From Thalassospira profundimaris (GTDB taxonomy: Bacteria > Pseudomonadota > Alphaproteobacteria > Rhodospirillales > Thalassospiraceae), in contig NZ_JPWF01000021.1 in the NCBI RefSeq assembly GCF_003326675.1, positions 1 through 64,000 of the forward strand: 64,000 nt of DNA, given 5' to 3'. The position numbers and the translations under genes were made by a program. Shown piece by piece: positions 8,654-16,267 of the stretch. Every line of letters begins with the position of its first letter. Within the stretch, counting starts at the first letter, position 1. The notes below the pieces were generated by a model. That model searched no databases. It was given only the letters and a program-made list of their open reading frames with translations, and was not told the origin of the DNA.

Positions 8654-8866
8654 TTTTCTGATCCGGGCCAAAATCCGCCACTCCCGCCCGGCACAATCCC
8701 CCGATCATTTCACATTCCCCGTTCCGGCACGTCTTTTTGCACGGAAGCGTTTACCTCTTGTGACACCAATACAACCGTTTACCGGCTGATATTTGGTCAC
8801 GGGGCAACGCCTATGTCGCAACAGTTTTGTTGCAAGACTTCTGTTTTCAGACTGGGGAATGCAGGC

Positions 8867-10516
8867 ATGACAAACAGTGACGCGCCCAAACCCGATCCGG
8901 CAAAGCCGACCGCAACCACACAAGACCAAGGCACCGTCCTGCCCGAAGATGGCCCGGCGATGGCTGAAAAAGGCCTGTCGGAACCGACCGAGCCCGGTCA
9001 AACCAGCAACAGTGAGCCACAGGATGCTCTCGATCTGATGACGGCCCTGTGTCACGAGTTCGGCTTTGTCAGCAGCACAAGCAGCACTGTGCCCGCATCC
9101 CCGGCAACCCAACCAGCACGCAGCGGCGAAACCGCGTTTGATATTATCGCACGCTACCTGTTTGAGACGTCGGGCCCAACGCGCACGGCATCACCTTCCC
9201 CCAATTTCAATGACGTCATTCCCGATGCCACCACCATCCTGGCGCAAGCAATGCGTGGCAGCCCGTCAAACTCCGAGGCCCCAACCATGAACAGCCCGTT
9301 TTTCGAAGCGTCATCCAGTAGCGACAGCACCAGTTCCGCACAATGGGGCGTCAGCATCACCAACATGGATGGCAGCACCACGGACCTTAACGGGGCGGTG
9401 ATTGCCGATGACATGTTCCGCACCGCCATGCCAAAACTTCAGGGTAATTCAGCCCCATCCCCGGATGCTGGTAACAGCACCACAACGACACCGGATGCTG
9501 GCCCGGACTGGACCATTACAATGGCACAGGGACAGCCGCTTTCGCCCGGGCGGACGCGGGCACAAACCGCCATCGGCGCACAATTGGTCGCAGGCAACGT
9601 TCCCGAAAGCTTGAAGAACTGGCGTCTGCATGTTGGTCCGTCAACCGATGCGCAATCGGAACTGTCGGTATCCATGCCCGCATCAATGCCGTCGCATTTA
9701 CGCGCCCTGATGTTTGATTGCACGGCAAAGGACGATGCACAGGCACAAATGTCGGAAGTGCCGGTTTATGGCGGCGGGCCCTATGCCCTGCATCTTGAAC
9801 AGTCGATTGGATCGATTTCCAGCAGCAGCGTCCCCAACCTTGCCCTGATCCGGTTGATTTTTGCCGATCGCGCCCCGATCCCGGTACAGTTCGAATATAC
9901 CGGCCCGCTGCCCAGCCCGGTTGTCGGCGGCAATATTCTGACCGGACCAAGCCAATTCATTCCGTTCCGGGTACAAATCACCCCGCCAAGCGAAGGCGAC
10001 AAGGGTGCAAGCCTTGTAGTGCTGGTTCGCTATGATCAGGAAACAAGCTTTAACGTCACGGCCCAGCTTCTGACCGAGGCACGAACCTGCACCCCGACCG
10101 CCATTCTGACCTGCGGCGGACAAAGCGATAATACCACCTGCAAGGCCGCCAGCATGGTGGCCAATGGCAATGGTCGCCTTGAAACCAGCCTGACCGGCCT
10201 GGCAAGCAACCCGGCAGAGGCCGATTTGACAGAATATGGCTTTATCCAGCCCCACTTCCCGACTTCAGACACCGATGACGGCAACAGCGGCACAGCCAAA
10301 CCAAAGCCACCCCTCCCAATATCCACTTCGCCAAGCACTGACAATTCGGACAGTTCGGACAGCGCTGACAAATCGGACAATCCCGATAGCCCGGACAGCA
10401 CAGACGAAGCCGACAGTCAGACGACCAGCGCACCGAGCACGAAACCGGCTCCCCGCCAGACCAAGACTGCGGGCAATAACAGCAGCAACACCAACAATAC
10501 CAAGGGAGGCACCTGA
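8867..10516 (+). CDS. Uncharacterised low-complexity protein, first gene of the R-body cluster
   Basis: I do not recognise this 549-residue protein. It has no signal peptide or membrane helix. The first 240 residues are rich in Ser, Thr, Pro and Asp; a more globular part spans about 240-450 (with YGGGPYALHLEQS and FVPFRVQI-like strands suggesting beta structure); a Ser-Asp repeat tract (SDSSDSADKSDN) and an Asn/Thr/Lys tail close it. I take the ATG at 8867, with GGGGA eight bases before it, over the in-frame ATG at 8813, which lacks a ribosome binding site. Its TGA overlaps the next ATG (TGATG). Position ahead of the sigma factor and eight reb genes suggests a part in R-body assembly, regulation or cargo, unproven. 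Confidence 0.75.
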   Translation: MTNSDAPKPDPAKPTATTQDQGTVLPEDGPAMAEKGLSEPTEPGQTSNSEPQDALDLMTALCHEFGFVSSTSSTVPASPATQPARSGETAFDIIARYLFETSGPTRTASPSPNFNDVIPDATTILAQAMRGSPSNSEAPTMNSPFFEASSSSDSTSSAQWGVSITNMDGSTTDLNGAVIADDMFRTAMPKLQGNSAPSPDAGNSTTTTPDAGPDWTITMAQGQPLSPGRTRAQTAIGAQLVAGNVPESLKNWRLHVGPSTDAQSELSVSMPASMPSHLRALMFDCTAKDDAQAQMSEVPVYGGGPYALHLEQSIGSISSSSVPNLALIRLIFADRAPIPVQFEYTGPLPSPVVGGNILTGPSQFIPFRVQITPPSEGDKGASLVVLVRYDQETSFNVTAQLLTEARTCTPTAILTCGGQSDNTTCKAASMVANGNGRLETSLTGLASNPAEADLTEYGFIQPHFPTSDTDDGNSGTAKPKPPLPISTSPSTDNSDSSDSADKSDNPDSPDSTDEADSQTTSAPSTKPAPRQTKTAGNNSSNTNNTKGGT

Positions 10517-11025
10517 TGTCGGGTCAGGCGCATAAGGACATTGCAACCGCAAGCAATCGCAAGGATGCGGTCAGAAAGGCCTTTAACCAGGAATATCTGG
10601 CAACCCAGAAGGCCATGACACAAGCCGCCGAGCGCGCCCGCGAACAGGTCCTTGATCAGCGCTATACGATCAGCAACCACACCGGACAGGTGAGATCCGG
10701 CACAACCGCCCCGCAGCCACCGATTGGCGCCGGGCAATCACCGCGACAACCATCGGGTCAACCAGCACAGGGTGCACCAAACATGTCATCCCCGGCAAAT
10801 CTTCAGGGCGACCAGCAGGTCATGTTCGAAATTGCGAATGAAATCCGCAACATCATCACCCGCGAAATTGACCTTCGCATGCAGGTTCTTTCAGAAAAGG
10901 TCGAAACTGCTTTGGCCGCGGCGTTTCCGGCCACAAACGCCGAAGATACGGATGATCGAGCCACAAGTTCGCGCGGTAATGACAAAACTGCCGCCCGGTC
11001 CGGTTCCAAAAATCCAGCCCCGTAG
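10516..11025 (+). CDS. Uncharacterised helical protein of the R-body cluster
   Basis: No family recognised. The 169 residues form two probable helical segments (about 12-48 and 97-135, the second with amphipathic heptads such as MFEIANEIRNIITREIDLRM) joined by a Pro/Gln/Gly-rich linker, and a Ser-rich basic tail. Translation is coupled to the preceding gene (TGATG) and GGGAGG precedes the start. The coiled-coil-like second segment suggests a partner or scaffold protein. The sigma factor gene follows after about 150 bases. Function is unknown; the operon position links it to the Reb system. Confidence 0.75.
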   Translation: MSGQAHKDIATASNRKDAVRKAFNQEYLATQKAMTQAAERAREQVLDQRYTISNHTGQVRSGTTAPQPPIGAGQSPRQPSGQPAQGAPNMSSPANLQGDQQVMFEIANEIRNIITREIDLRMQVLSEKVETALAAAFPATNAEDTDDRATSSRGNDKTAARSGSKNPAP

Positions 11026-11177
11026 AGGCATGCCATACCTCTAAATCGCCCAAAGCCAATTACAACCAAAAATTGCATAATAACTTTTATTCACAATTAT
11101 TTACCAATCACGTCATAATAAACGAACCGAACTCTACTCAGCCTAAGGTTGCAATCCATTATTTGGAGGAGTCCATA

Positions 11178-12479
11178 GTGCAGAACGAAAAAAATAATCA
11201 GCAGGAAGAGGCCGGCCTGACAGAGGCCGAACGGTACTTCGTTCAGACCCTTGAGCAAACGCTTGGTCAGGCAATGGATGACGGCGAAAATGTCACGTCG
11301 ATCTGGTCACGGTTGAAACCCGACCAGCGCGCACGCATCGCCGAAGATTATCTGAGCAGGCTGACTGCACCGGATGCACAGCCCTTTCCGGATCAGGGCA
11401 TCAGCCCCCAATATCGACCGGACAATCACGGCAACATGCCAATGGGTGCGGATGCCAAACTTGACCCTGCATCGGTCTTTCAGAGCAGTCCACAATTCCC
11501 ATCCGGATCAATCGAACCTCCTGCACCGTCATTTGCGCCGTCGGCACCATCTGCTCCTTCACACGACCGGAACCAGCGCACGCAATACGCTTCGGAGCCC
11601 CAGCCGGACGCCACAAGAAATCAGCAGGATACAGGGAATTCGGCAAGTAGCGCGCAAGCGCGTTACAGCCCCCCGCCCGGCTATCCGGCGGATTTCAATC
11701 CGCTTGCCGGTTTTCCCGGACTGGAACCATCGCGCAACGCCCCGCGCCCCGAAGATATCATTGCAGGTGCCCTTCCCGGTTTTGGCAATTCCCTTCACGC
11801 CAATCCGATGGATGTCTTGCGCGGCATTTTGCCGACAACGCCACAAACCGAGACGCGGCACCCTGGCCACCCCGCCCCGCCATCCGACGTCTGGCCCAAT
11901 CCTCCGCGAACACAAGAACAGGATTTGGCATCCACACCCGAAACGGATTTGGGTCCGGCAGCACCGAATTTCTGGCCGCTCTGGATTGATCAGCAAGACA
12001 GTCTTTTGAAACAGTGCCTGAAATTGATGTCGGGCAATATGGATGATGCCCAGGACGCCCTGTCCGAGGCAATGGTCAAGGCATCCACCAAATTCGAAGA
12101 TTCAATGGACGAAATTCGCAACCATCGCGCATGGCTGTCACGGATTGTCCACAACGCCTGCATTGATCTGCACCGCCAGAACCGGCGCAAAGCCGAATAC
12201 CGCGAAGAAACCCACGGCAGTGCCGATATCCCCGCATCCCCGATCACAGCCCCGATCATTCCAAGCCCAGAAGAGTCATTTCTGGCCGGCGAACAGCTTG
12301 ATCAGCTTGAAACCGCCCTTTTGGCGATGCAGGAAAAACTGCGCAAGCCGCTTTTGATGCGCTGCGTACAGGATCGAAGCTACGACGAAATCGCCGAGGC
12401 CCTTGGACTAAGCAATTGCGCGGTACGCAAACGTGTCCAGCTGGCGCGCGAACATCTTAGGGGCGCAGGCATTCAATAA
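11178..12479 (+). CDS. ECF-like sigma-70 family factor with long N-terminal extension, R-body cluster
   Basis: A 433-residue protein whose last 165 residues are a sigma-70 core: region 2 at about 270-340 (AWLSRIVHNACIDLHRQNRR) and region 4 at about 370-430 (YDEIAEALGLSNCAVRKRV). It should direct RNA polymerase to specific promoters. Typical ECF factors are near 180 residues; here about 260 residues precede the core, made of a helical block (about 12-70) and a long Pro/Ser/Gln-rich stretch. I chose GTG at 11178, with GGAGGA seven bases before it, over the ATG at 11073. No anti-sigma gene is adjacent, so the extension may hold the control element. It lies directly upstream of eight reb genes and probably drives them. 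Confidence 0.88.
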   Translation: MQNEKNNQQEEAGLTEAERYFVQTLEQTLGQAMDDGENVTSIWSRLKPDQRARIAEDYLSRLTAPDAQPFPDQGISPQYRPDNHGNMPMGADAKLDPASVFQSSPQFPSGSIEPPAPSFAPSAPSAPSHDRNQRTQYASEPQPDATRNQQDTGNSASSAQARYSPPPGYPADFNPLAGFPGLEPSRNAPRPEDIIAGALPGFGNSLHANPMDVLRGILPTTPQTETRHPGHPAPPSDVWPNPPRTQEQDLASTPETDLGPAAPNFWPLWIDQQDSLLKQCLKLMSGNMDDAQDALSEAMVKASTKFEDSMDEIRNHRAWLSRIVHNACIDLHRQNRRKAEYREETHGSADIPASPITAPIIPSPEESFLAGEQLDQLETALLAMQEKLRKPLLMRCVQDRSYDEIAEALGLSNCAVRKRVQLAREHLRGAGIQ

Positions 12480-12713
12480 TCCCGCCTGCCCCGTCATAGA
12501 AACACAAATCCGACTTGGACCGAGCAAATGTGCCCCTTCCCCGGATCAAGCCGGGACGACATCAAAAGCATCGAAAAAACCAACGATAAAATCAAAAGAC
12601 GCGTCACAACCCCATACGGCCAACGTCTTTAGACTGAAAACGGGACGGCGAAACCCCGTCAGGATCACAACAGCAAGCAGCACACAGCACAAGCACACGA
12701 AGGAGACTTTACA

Positions 12714-13037
12714 ATGGCGATTCCGACCCCGGTCAATGGTCAGATCACTGATGCAGTCACCCAGGCTAACGTGAAAGTTCTGGGCGACGCCCCGGCAATG
12801 GCAATGGGCTCGATCTTCCAGTCCCTCGCACATTCCACCGGCATTCTTTATGAAAACGCCGTCAGCGCACAGCAGCAGATCGGCATCACCTCGCAGGCCG
12901 CCACCAACCAGGGCGTCATTCAGATCTATTCGGTCGATACGATGGCAGACTCTGTTGCGACCTCGAAGATTGCCAAAAGCGATGTTCCCGACAACATGCT
13001 TTCGCTTCTGACCGCGCTTCAGGCCGTCAAAAGCTGA
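12714..13037 (+). CDS. Reb family R-body protein 1 (RebB-like)
   Basis: A 107-residue member of the RebB/killing-trait family. The family core is plain: NGQITDAVTQANVKVLG, then AxAMGSxxQSxAHSTGILYENAV and AQQQxGITSQAATNQG. Reb proteins polymerise into R-bodies, cytoplasmic coiled protein ribbons that unroll and can puncture membranes. No signal peptide is present. AAGGAG precedes the ATG. The sequence is nearly the same as the next reb gene, so one arose by tandem duplication. A strong terminator follows at once, which suggests this gene is also made as a short separate transcript. Confidence 0.93.
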   Translation: MAIPTPVNGQITDAVTQANVKVLGDAPAMAMGSIFQSLAHSTGILYENAVSAQQQIGITSQAATNQGVIQIYSVDTMADSVATSKIAKSDVPDNMLSLLTALQAVKS

Positions 13038-13072
13038 TTTCTGATCCCTGTTCCCCCAAACAGGTCTTCATC

Positions 13073-13113
13073 AAATCGGGCGGTTGCATCCCTTGGCAAC
13101 CGCCCGATTTTCT
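13073..13113 (+). terminator. Terminator after reb gene 1
   Basis: A 15-bp perfect stem (13073-13087 with 13096-13110, core ATCGGGCGGTTGC) is followed by TTC TTTC. It would end or attenuate transcription before reb gene 2. Confidence 0.8.
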
Positions 13114-13271
13114 TTCGGCTAACCATCCGTTCCGTCCCCAAGTTTTTCGACGCTTTGCGTCACAACAGCGGGCGGCCCCCGTCAAAAGTCTGACCGCAAG
13201 ACATGCGGAAAGGGCTGGTTGGAAGGGTCCATTTCCTTCCGGCACTTCTTTAGGCAACCAGGAGATACACA

Positions 13272-13607
13272 ATGGCTGATAACACTCCGGTCAATGGCAT
13301 GATTACCGACTCAGTCACCCAGGCGAACGTAAAGGTTCTGGGGGACGCGCCGGCAATGGCCATGGGCTCGCTTTACCAGTCGCTGGCGCATTCTCATGGC
13401 ATTCTCTACGAGAACGCCGTCAGCACCCAGCAACAGGTTGGCATTTCGTCCCAGGCCGCAACCAATCAGGGCGTCATTCAGGTTTATTCTGTCGACACTA
13501 TGGCCGGTGCGGTCGCGACCTCCAAGCTCGCAGCAAGCGACGTCCCCGACAATATGCTTTCGCTTTTGTCGGCACTCAAAGCAACGACCGGCACATCCGT
13601 GTCGTAA
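13272..13607 (+). CDS. Reb family R-body protein 2 (RebB-like)
   Basis: A 111-residue RebB-family protein, close paralogue of the gene at 12714: it shares NGMITDSVTQANVKVLGDAP, the HSHGILYENAVSTQQQ block and the DVPDNMLSLLSALKA ending, and adds a short TGTSVS tail. It should be a structural R-body subunit. The 235-base gap before it carries the terminator of reb 1 and presumably its own promoter. CCAGGAG lies before the ATG. A second terminator follows, so reb 1 and reb 2 each look like independently tuned units. Confidence 0.93.
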   Translation: MADNTPVNGMITDSVTQANVKVLGDAPAMAMGSLYQSLAHSHGILYENAVSTQQQVGISSQAATNQGVIQVYSVDTMAGAVATSKLAASDVPDNMLSLLSALKATTGTSVS

Positions 13608-13634
13608 CTTCATTTTGGTTTCGCCGCCGAACCC

Positions 13635-13667
13635 GCCCGGCACGCGCAAGCTTGCCGGGCTTTTTCT
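13635..13667 (+). terminator. Terminator after reb gene 2
   Basis: GCCCGGCA (13635-13642) pairs with TGCCGGGC (13653-13660), followed by five T and a T-rich tail. Confidence 0.8.
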
Positions 13668-13732
13668 TTCACAAATGCCAAGGCCCCGCGTCATAGCGAT
13701 AAGTCCAAATTACGCCAGCCAAGGAGACCGAC

Positions 13733-14038
13733 ATGCCATCGAATTCATCGGCACAAGACGGCAACAGCTCCCAGCAAAATCAGTTCAATTCCAATGGCAA
13801 CACCGAACCGCATCAATGCGCGGTGTCCGACCAGATCACCGACTGCGTTGCGCTGACCAATGTGGCGACATTGGGGGCTGGTCCCGGTTATGCCGCCCTG
13901 CAATCGATGCTGGGTCAGACGCAATCCCAGAACATTCTGATGGCCAACATGGTTTCTGCCCAAAAGCAGAACGCCATGATCGGCATGACCACGATGACCC
14001 AAAGTATTCTGCAACTGATCAATCGTCGTAACCATTAA
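13733..14038 (+). CDS. Reb family R-body protein 3 (divergent)
   Basis: A 101-residue divergent Reb protein. After a polar Ser/Asn/Gln-rich N-terminus of about 30 residues comes SDQITDCVALTNVATLG, then YAALQSMLGQTQSQNILMANMVSAQKQ, matching the middle of the next gene better than that of reb 1 or 2. The C-terminus is short and basic (NRRNH). AAGGAGA precedes the start and the next gene begins 11 bases after the stop, so 3, 4 and 5 form one coupled unit. It is probably a minor or assembly subunit of the ribbon; the exact role cannot be assigned. Confidence 0.88.
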   Translation: MPSNSSAQDGNSSQQNQFNSNGNTEPHQCAVSDQITDCVALTNVATLGAGPGYAALQSMLGQTQSQNILMANMVSAQKQNAMIGMTTMTQSILQLINRRNH

Positions 14039-14049
14039 GGATCACCACG

Positions 14050-14561
14050 ATGAGCAACCCGAACGAAGTTGATGAACAAATCACCGACAGCGTGACCCAG
14101 ACCAACACTTCGGTCATCGCCAATGGCCCGGCAATGGGGGCAATGCAATCCTATCTGTCGCAGGCCCAGGCACAGGGCATCCTGTTTGCCAATATGGTCA
14201 ACGAACAGCAACAGCAATCCGTCGCCAGCCTTGCCACCACCATGGAATGCGCCAAGGCGACCTTGTCGGTTCAGGACCACAAGCCAAATTTTTTTACTCG
14301 TCAGCAGGCTGGCAAGCAGAACAAGAAATCGGATCCGGGGCCAACCTAGAAGGTTTGGGCGGCTTCGGTGAAGGGCTGGATGACCCGGCCGATGACGACG
14401 AGAAAGAAGAGGATGACGGTAAAAAAGAACTGCCCTGGTACAACATGCTCGATCGACGTTTCATCGGCGACGGGTCCGATTACAAGGAGCATTTCGACTA
14501 CCCCGTCCCCAAGCCCGACCCGGATGACGAACAGGGTGAAGAACCAGAGGACGAAACATGA
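14050..14561 (+). CDS. Reb family R-body protein 4 with acidic tail, reached by a -1 frameshift
   Basis: The Reb core (EQITDSVTQTNTSVIANG, then MGAMQSYLSQAQAQGILFANMV) is read from 14050. In that frame the protein ends at 14349 after 99 residues with a nondescript basic tail. The -1 frame is open and clearly coding from the same point to 14561: an Asp/Glu-rich tail with LPWYNMLDRRFIGDG and DPDDEQGEEPEDET. That frame has no start with a ribosome binding site, and its TGA overlaps the next ATG (ATGA). The switch would fall at A AAT TTT (14286-14292), a classic -1 slippery heptamer inside a T7 run, with a small GTCAG/CTGGC hairpin seven bases on. The joined product is about 170 residues. A one-base indel or assembly error is the alternative. 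Confidence 0.75.
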
Positions 14562-14782
14562 GCAACATCGTCAACCCGCAAATCACCGATGCGGTCACCC
14601 AAACCAACGTCAAGGTGCTCGGTGAAAGTCCGGCACAGGCTGTTTCCATCGCCCTGCAAGCCCATTCCCACGCGACTGGACTTGCCATGGAAAATGCCAC
14701 ACTGACCCAAGGCAACATGCAACAGGTCGTCAATACCGCCACGTCCAAACTGGTGGCAATGATTACCGCCCAGGCCGGTTAA
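14558..14782 (+). CDS. Reb family R-body protein 5 (short form)
   Basis: A 74-residue Reb protein consisting only of the core: NPQITDAVTQTNVKVLGESPAQA, then HATGLAMENATLTQGNMQQVVN, ending ITAQAG. It matches reb 7 (15282) in the AQA and TQG positions, so these two form a subfamily distinct from reb 1, 2 and 6. Its ATG overlaps the stop of the acidic tail of gene 4, which argues that the tail is really translated. Expected to copolymerise in the R-body; role of the short form unknown. Confidence 0.9.
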   Translation: MSNIVNPQITDAVTQTNVKVLGESPAQAVSIALQAHSHATGLAMENATLTQGNMQQVVNTATSKLVAMITAQAG

Positions 14783-14897
14783 CACCGCCCCTGAATTGAT
14801 GACAAAAACCGGGACAACCCCGGAAAATTGATCACAAATCTTTGCATTCCGCGTCTAGGAATGTGCGGTCACCCGGACCGCCTTTTCGGAGGATATC

Positions 14898-15221
14898 ATG
14901 GCTATTCCAACCCCGGTGAACGGTCAGATTACCGATGCTGTTACTCAAAGCTCGGTCAGCATTCTTGGATCGGCCCCTGCCAATGCAATGGGATCGATCT
15001 ATCAAAGTGCCGCACATTCAACATCGATCCTGTTCCAGAACGCGGTTCAGGCCCAGCAACAGGCATCGATCTGTTCGCAGGCGGCAACCAATCAGGGCGT
15101 GATGCAGCTTTATTCGGTCAATACCATGGCCGGCGCACAGGCCGCCGCCAAACTTGGCCGGTCGGACAATGCCGACACGCTATTGACGCTTTTGGTTATT
15201 TTGGCAGCAACCCGCCGCTAG
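14898..15221 (+). CDS. Reb family R-body protein 6 (RebB-like)
   Basis: A 107-residue RebB-like subunit in the same subfamily as reb 1 and 2: NGQITDAVTQSSVSILG, AAHSTSILFQNAVQAQQQASICSQAATNQG, and a C-terminus LLTLLVILAATRR. Differences in the middle (two Cys-free exchanges, SSVS for ANVK) mean it is an older copy than the reb 1/2 pair. CGGAGGA precedes the ATG by six bases, a very strong ribosome binding site. It is preceded by 115 bases without a gene, containing only a small CCGGG hairpin. Confidence 0.92.
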   Translation: MAIPTPVNGQITDAVTQSSVSILGSAPANAMGSIYQSAAHSTSILFQNAVQAQQQASICSQAATNQGVMQLYSVNTMAGAQAAAKLGRSDNADTLLTLLVILAATRR

Positions 15222-15281
15222 GCACCTGACCCGCCCGGTCTTTCTGCGGCCTGGCAACGGTCTTAAACACGAGGGCGTGAC

Positions 15282-15548
15282 ATGGCAGACAACACCCCTG
15301 TAAATGCACAAATCACGGACGCTGTAACCCAGACCAACGTAAAGGTCCTTGGCGAGGCGCCCGCACAGGCCATGGGCCTTGTCTATCAGACGATGGCCCA
15401 CTCCATCAGTCTGTCGATGCAAAACGCCATGCAAACCCAGGGCGGGCTGCAACAGATCGGCAATGCTGTAACATCAAGCGCGTGTCGCATGATCCTTGAC
15501 AGCACAGGCGGCGGCATGGGCGGCAAAGGTGGCGGCACACCGTCCTAG
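15282..15548 (+). CDS. Reb family R-body protein 7
   Basis: An 88-residue Reb protein: NAQITDAVTQTNVKVLGEAP, then AMGLVYQTMAHSISLSMQNAM and QTQGGLQQIGNAV, ending in a Gly-rich tail (GGGMGGKGGG). The core groups it with reb 5. The Gly-rich end is unique in the cluster and may be a flexible surface tail. GAGGGCG precedes the start. It lies 60 bases after reb 6 with no terminator between, so the two are probably cotranscribed. Confidence 0.9.
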   Translation: MADNTPVNAQITDAVTQTNVKVLGEAPAQAMGLVYQTMAHSISLSMQNAMQTQGGLQQIGNAVTSSACRMILDSTGGGMGGKGGGTPS

Positions 15549-15631
15549 GCATCATGCTTGCCAAAACCATGTTGATGCCTGCACCAACACCCAAATAACG
15601 GCGCACGCCCACACCCCGCAAGAGGTTCAAG

Positions 15632-16180
15632 ATGGCAGACGACGACAACACCAAACCCGACGCAGACAGCACAGGCAATCCCCCCGCCGGGGATGACGCC
15701 AAATCAGGTGACAGCCCCCCGGACGCAGCGGCCAGCAAAAATGCCGACAGCGAAAACAGCGATAGTTCGGGCAGCGATGACAGCAATAGCGGCAATACAA
15801 GCCCCCCTGCCAGTCCGGCCGCCAATGCGCCACCGCTTAGCACCGCCCTTAACCCGCAAATCGTGCAGGCAGTCGGCACTACCAATCACGCGGTCCTTAA
15901 CGGCGCCATTCCCGGGGCCAACGGTGTTGCCTATCAAAAGGTCGCACAGGCCGCGGCCTATGCCGTGCAGGATTCCACCGATTATCTGCGCAACATCATG
16001 TCGATGGCATCGGCGACCACCGGCGTTGCCATGCAACAGATGCTGGTGAAAAAGGAAGTCTCCCCCTATGCCGATATTATCAAGGCCGCGACACAGGCCG
16101 TCACCGATGCCCAGAAAACCTTTTCCAGCGTCGGACAGTCGGCAAGTTCCGTGGTCAAGGATTTCGACAGCCTGGCATAG
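15632..16180 (+). CDS. Reb family R-body protein 8 with acidic N-terminal extension
   Basis: At 182 residues this is twice the usual Reb length. The first 65 residues are a disordered Asp/Ser/Asn/Pro stretch; the Reb-like core follows (NPQIVQAVGTTNHAVLNGAIPG, then VAYQKVAQAAAYAVQDSTDYLRNI), and the last 45 residues are helical and polar. Together with the acidic tail on gene 4, it gives the cluster two highly charged members. Since R-body unrolling is pH-driven in the known Caedibacter type, acidic extensions could set the trigger point; that is my inference. It ends the cluster and is followed by a strong terminator. Confidence 0.85.
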   Translation: MADDDNTKPDADSTGNPPAGDDAKSGDSPPDAAASKNADSENSDSSGSDDSNSGNTSPPASPAANAPPLSTALNPQIVQAVGTTNHAVLNGAIPGANGVAYQKVAQAAAYAVQDSTDYLRNIMSMASATTGVAMQQMLVKKEVSPYADIIKAATQAVTDAQKTFSSVGQSASSVVKDFDSLA

Positions 16181-16204
16181 ATGTCCGACCGATATCCCGG
16201 AAAA

Positions 16205-16244
16205 CCAAAAGGCCAATCCATCAATCGGTGGATTGGCCTTTTGG
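16205..16244. terminator. Bidirectional terminator between the reb cluster and the cyclase gene
   Basis: A perfect 16-bp inverted repeat, CCAAAAGGCCAATCCA (16205-16220) and its complement (16229-16244), with an 8-base loop and A/T flanks, serves the plus-strand reb genes and the convergent minus-strand cyclase. Confidence 0.85.
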
Positions 16245-16267
16245 TGATTTGGTGCTGATACCGTCGG

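Noticed and set aside
14247..14561. A separate gene starting at the ATG at 14247 for the acidic protein
   Set aside because: No ribosome binding site precedes it and its first 14 codons lie within the Reb core in another frame. A -1 extension of the reb gene at 14050 explains the coding stretch better.
8520..16244. The R-body cluster as a tRNA-integrated genomic island
   Set aside because: No integrase is present and no repeat of the tRNA 3' end was found at the far side; composition resembles the rest of the chromosome.
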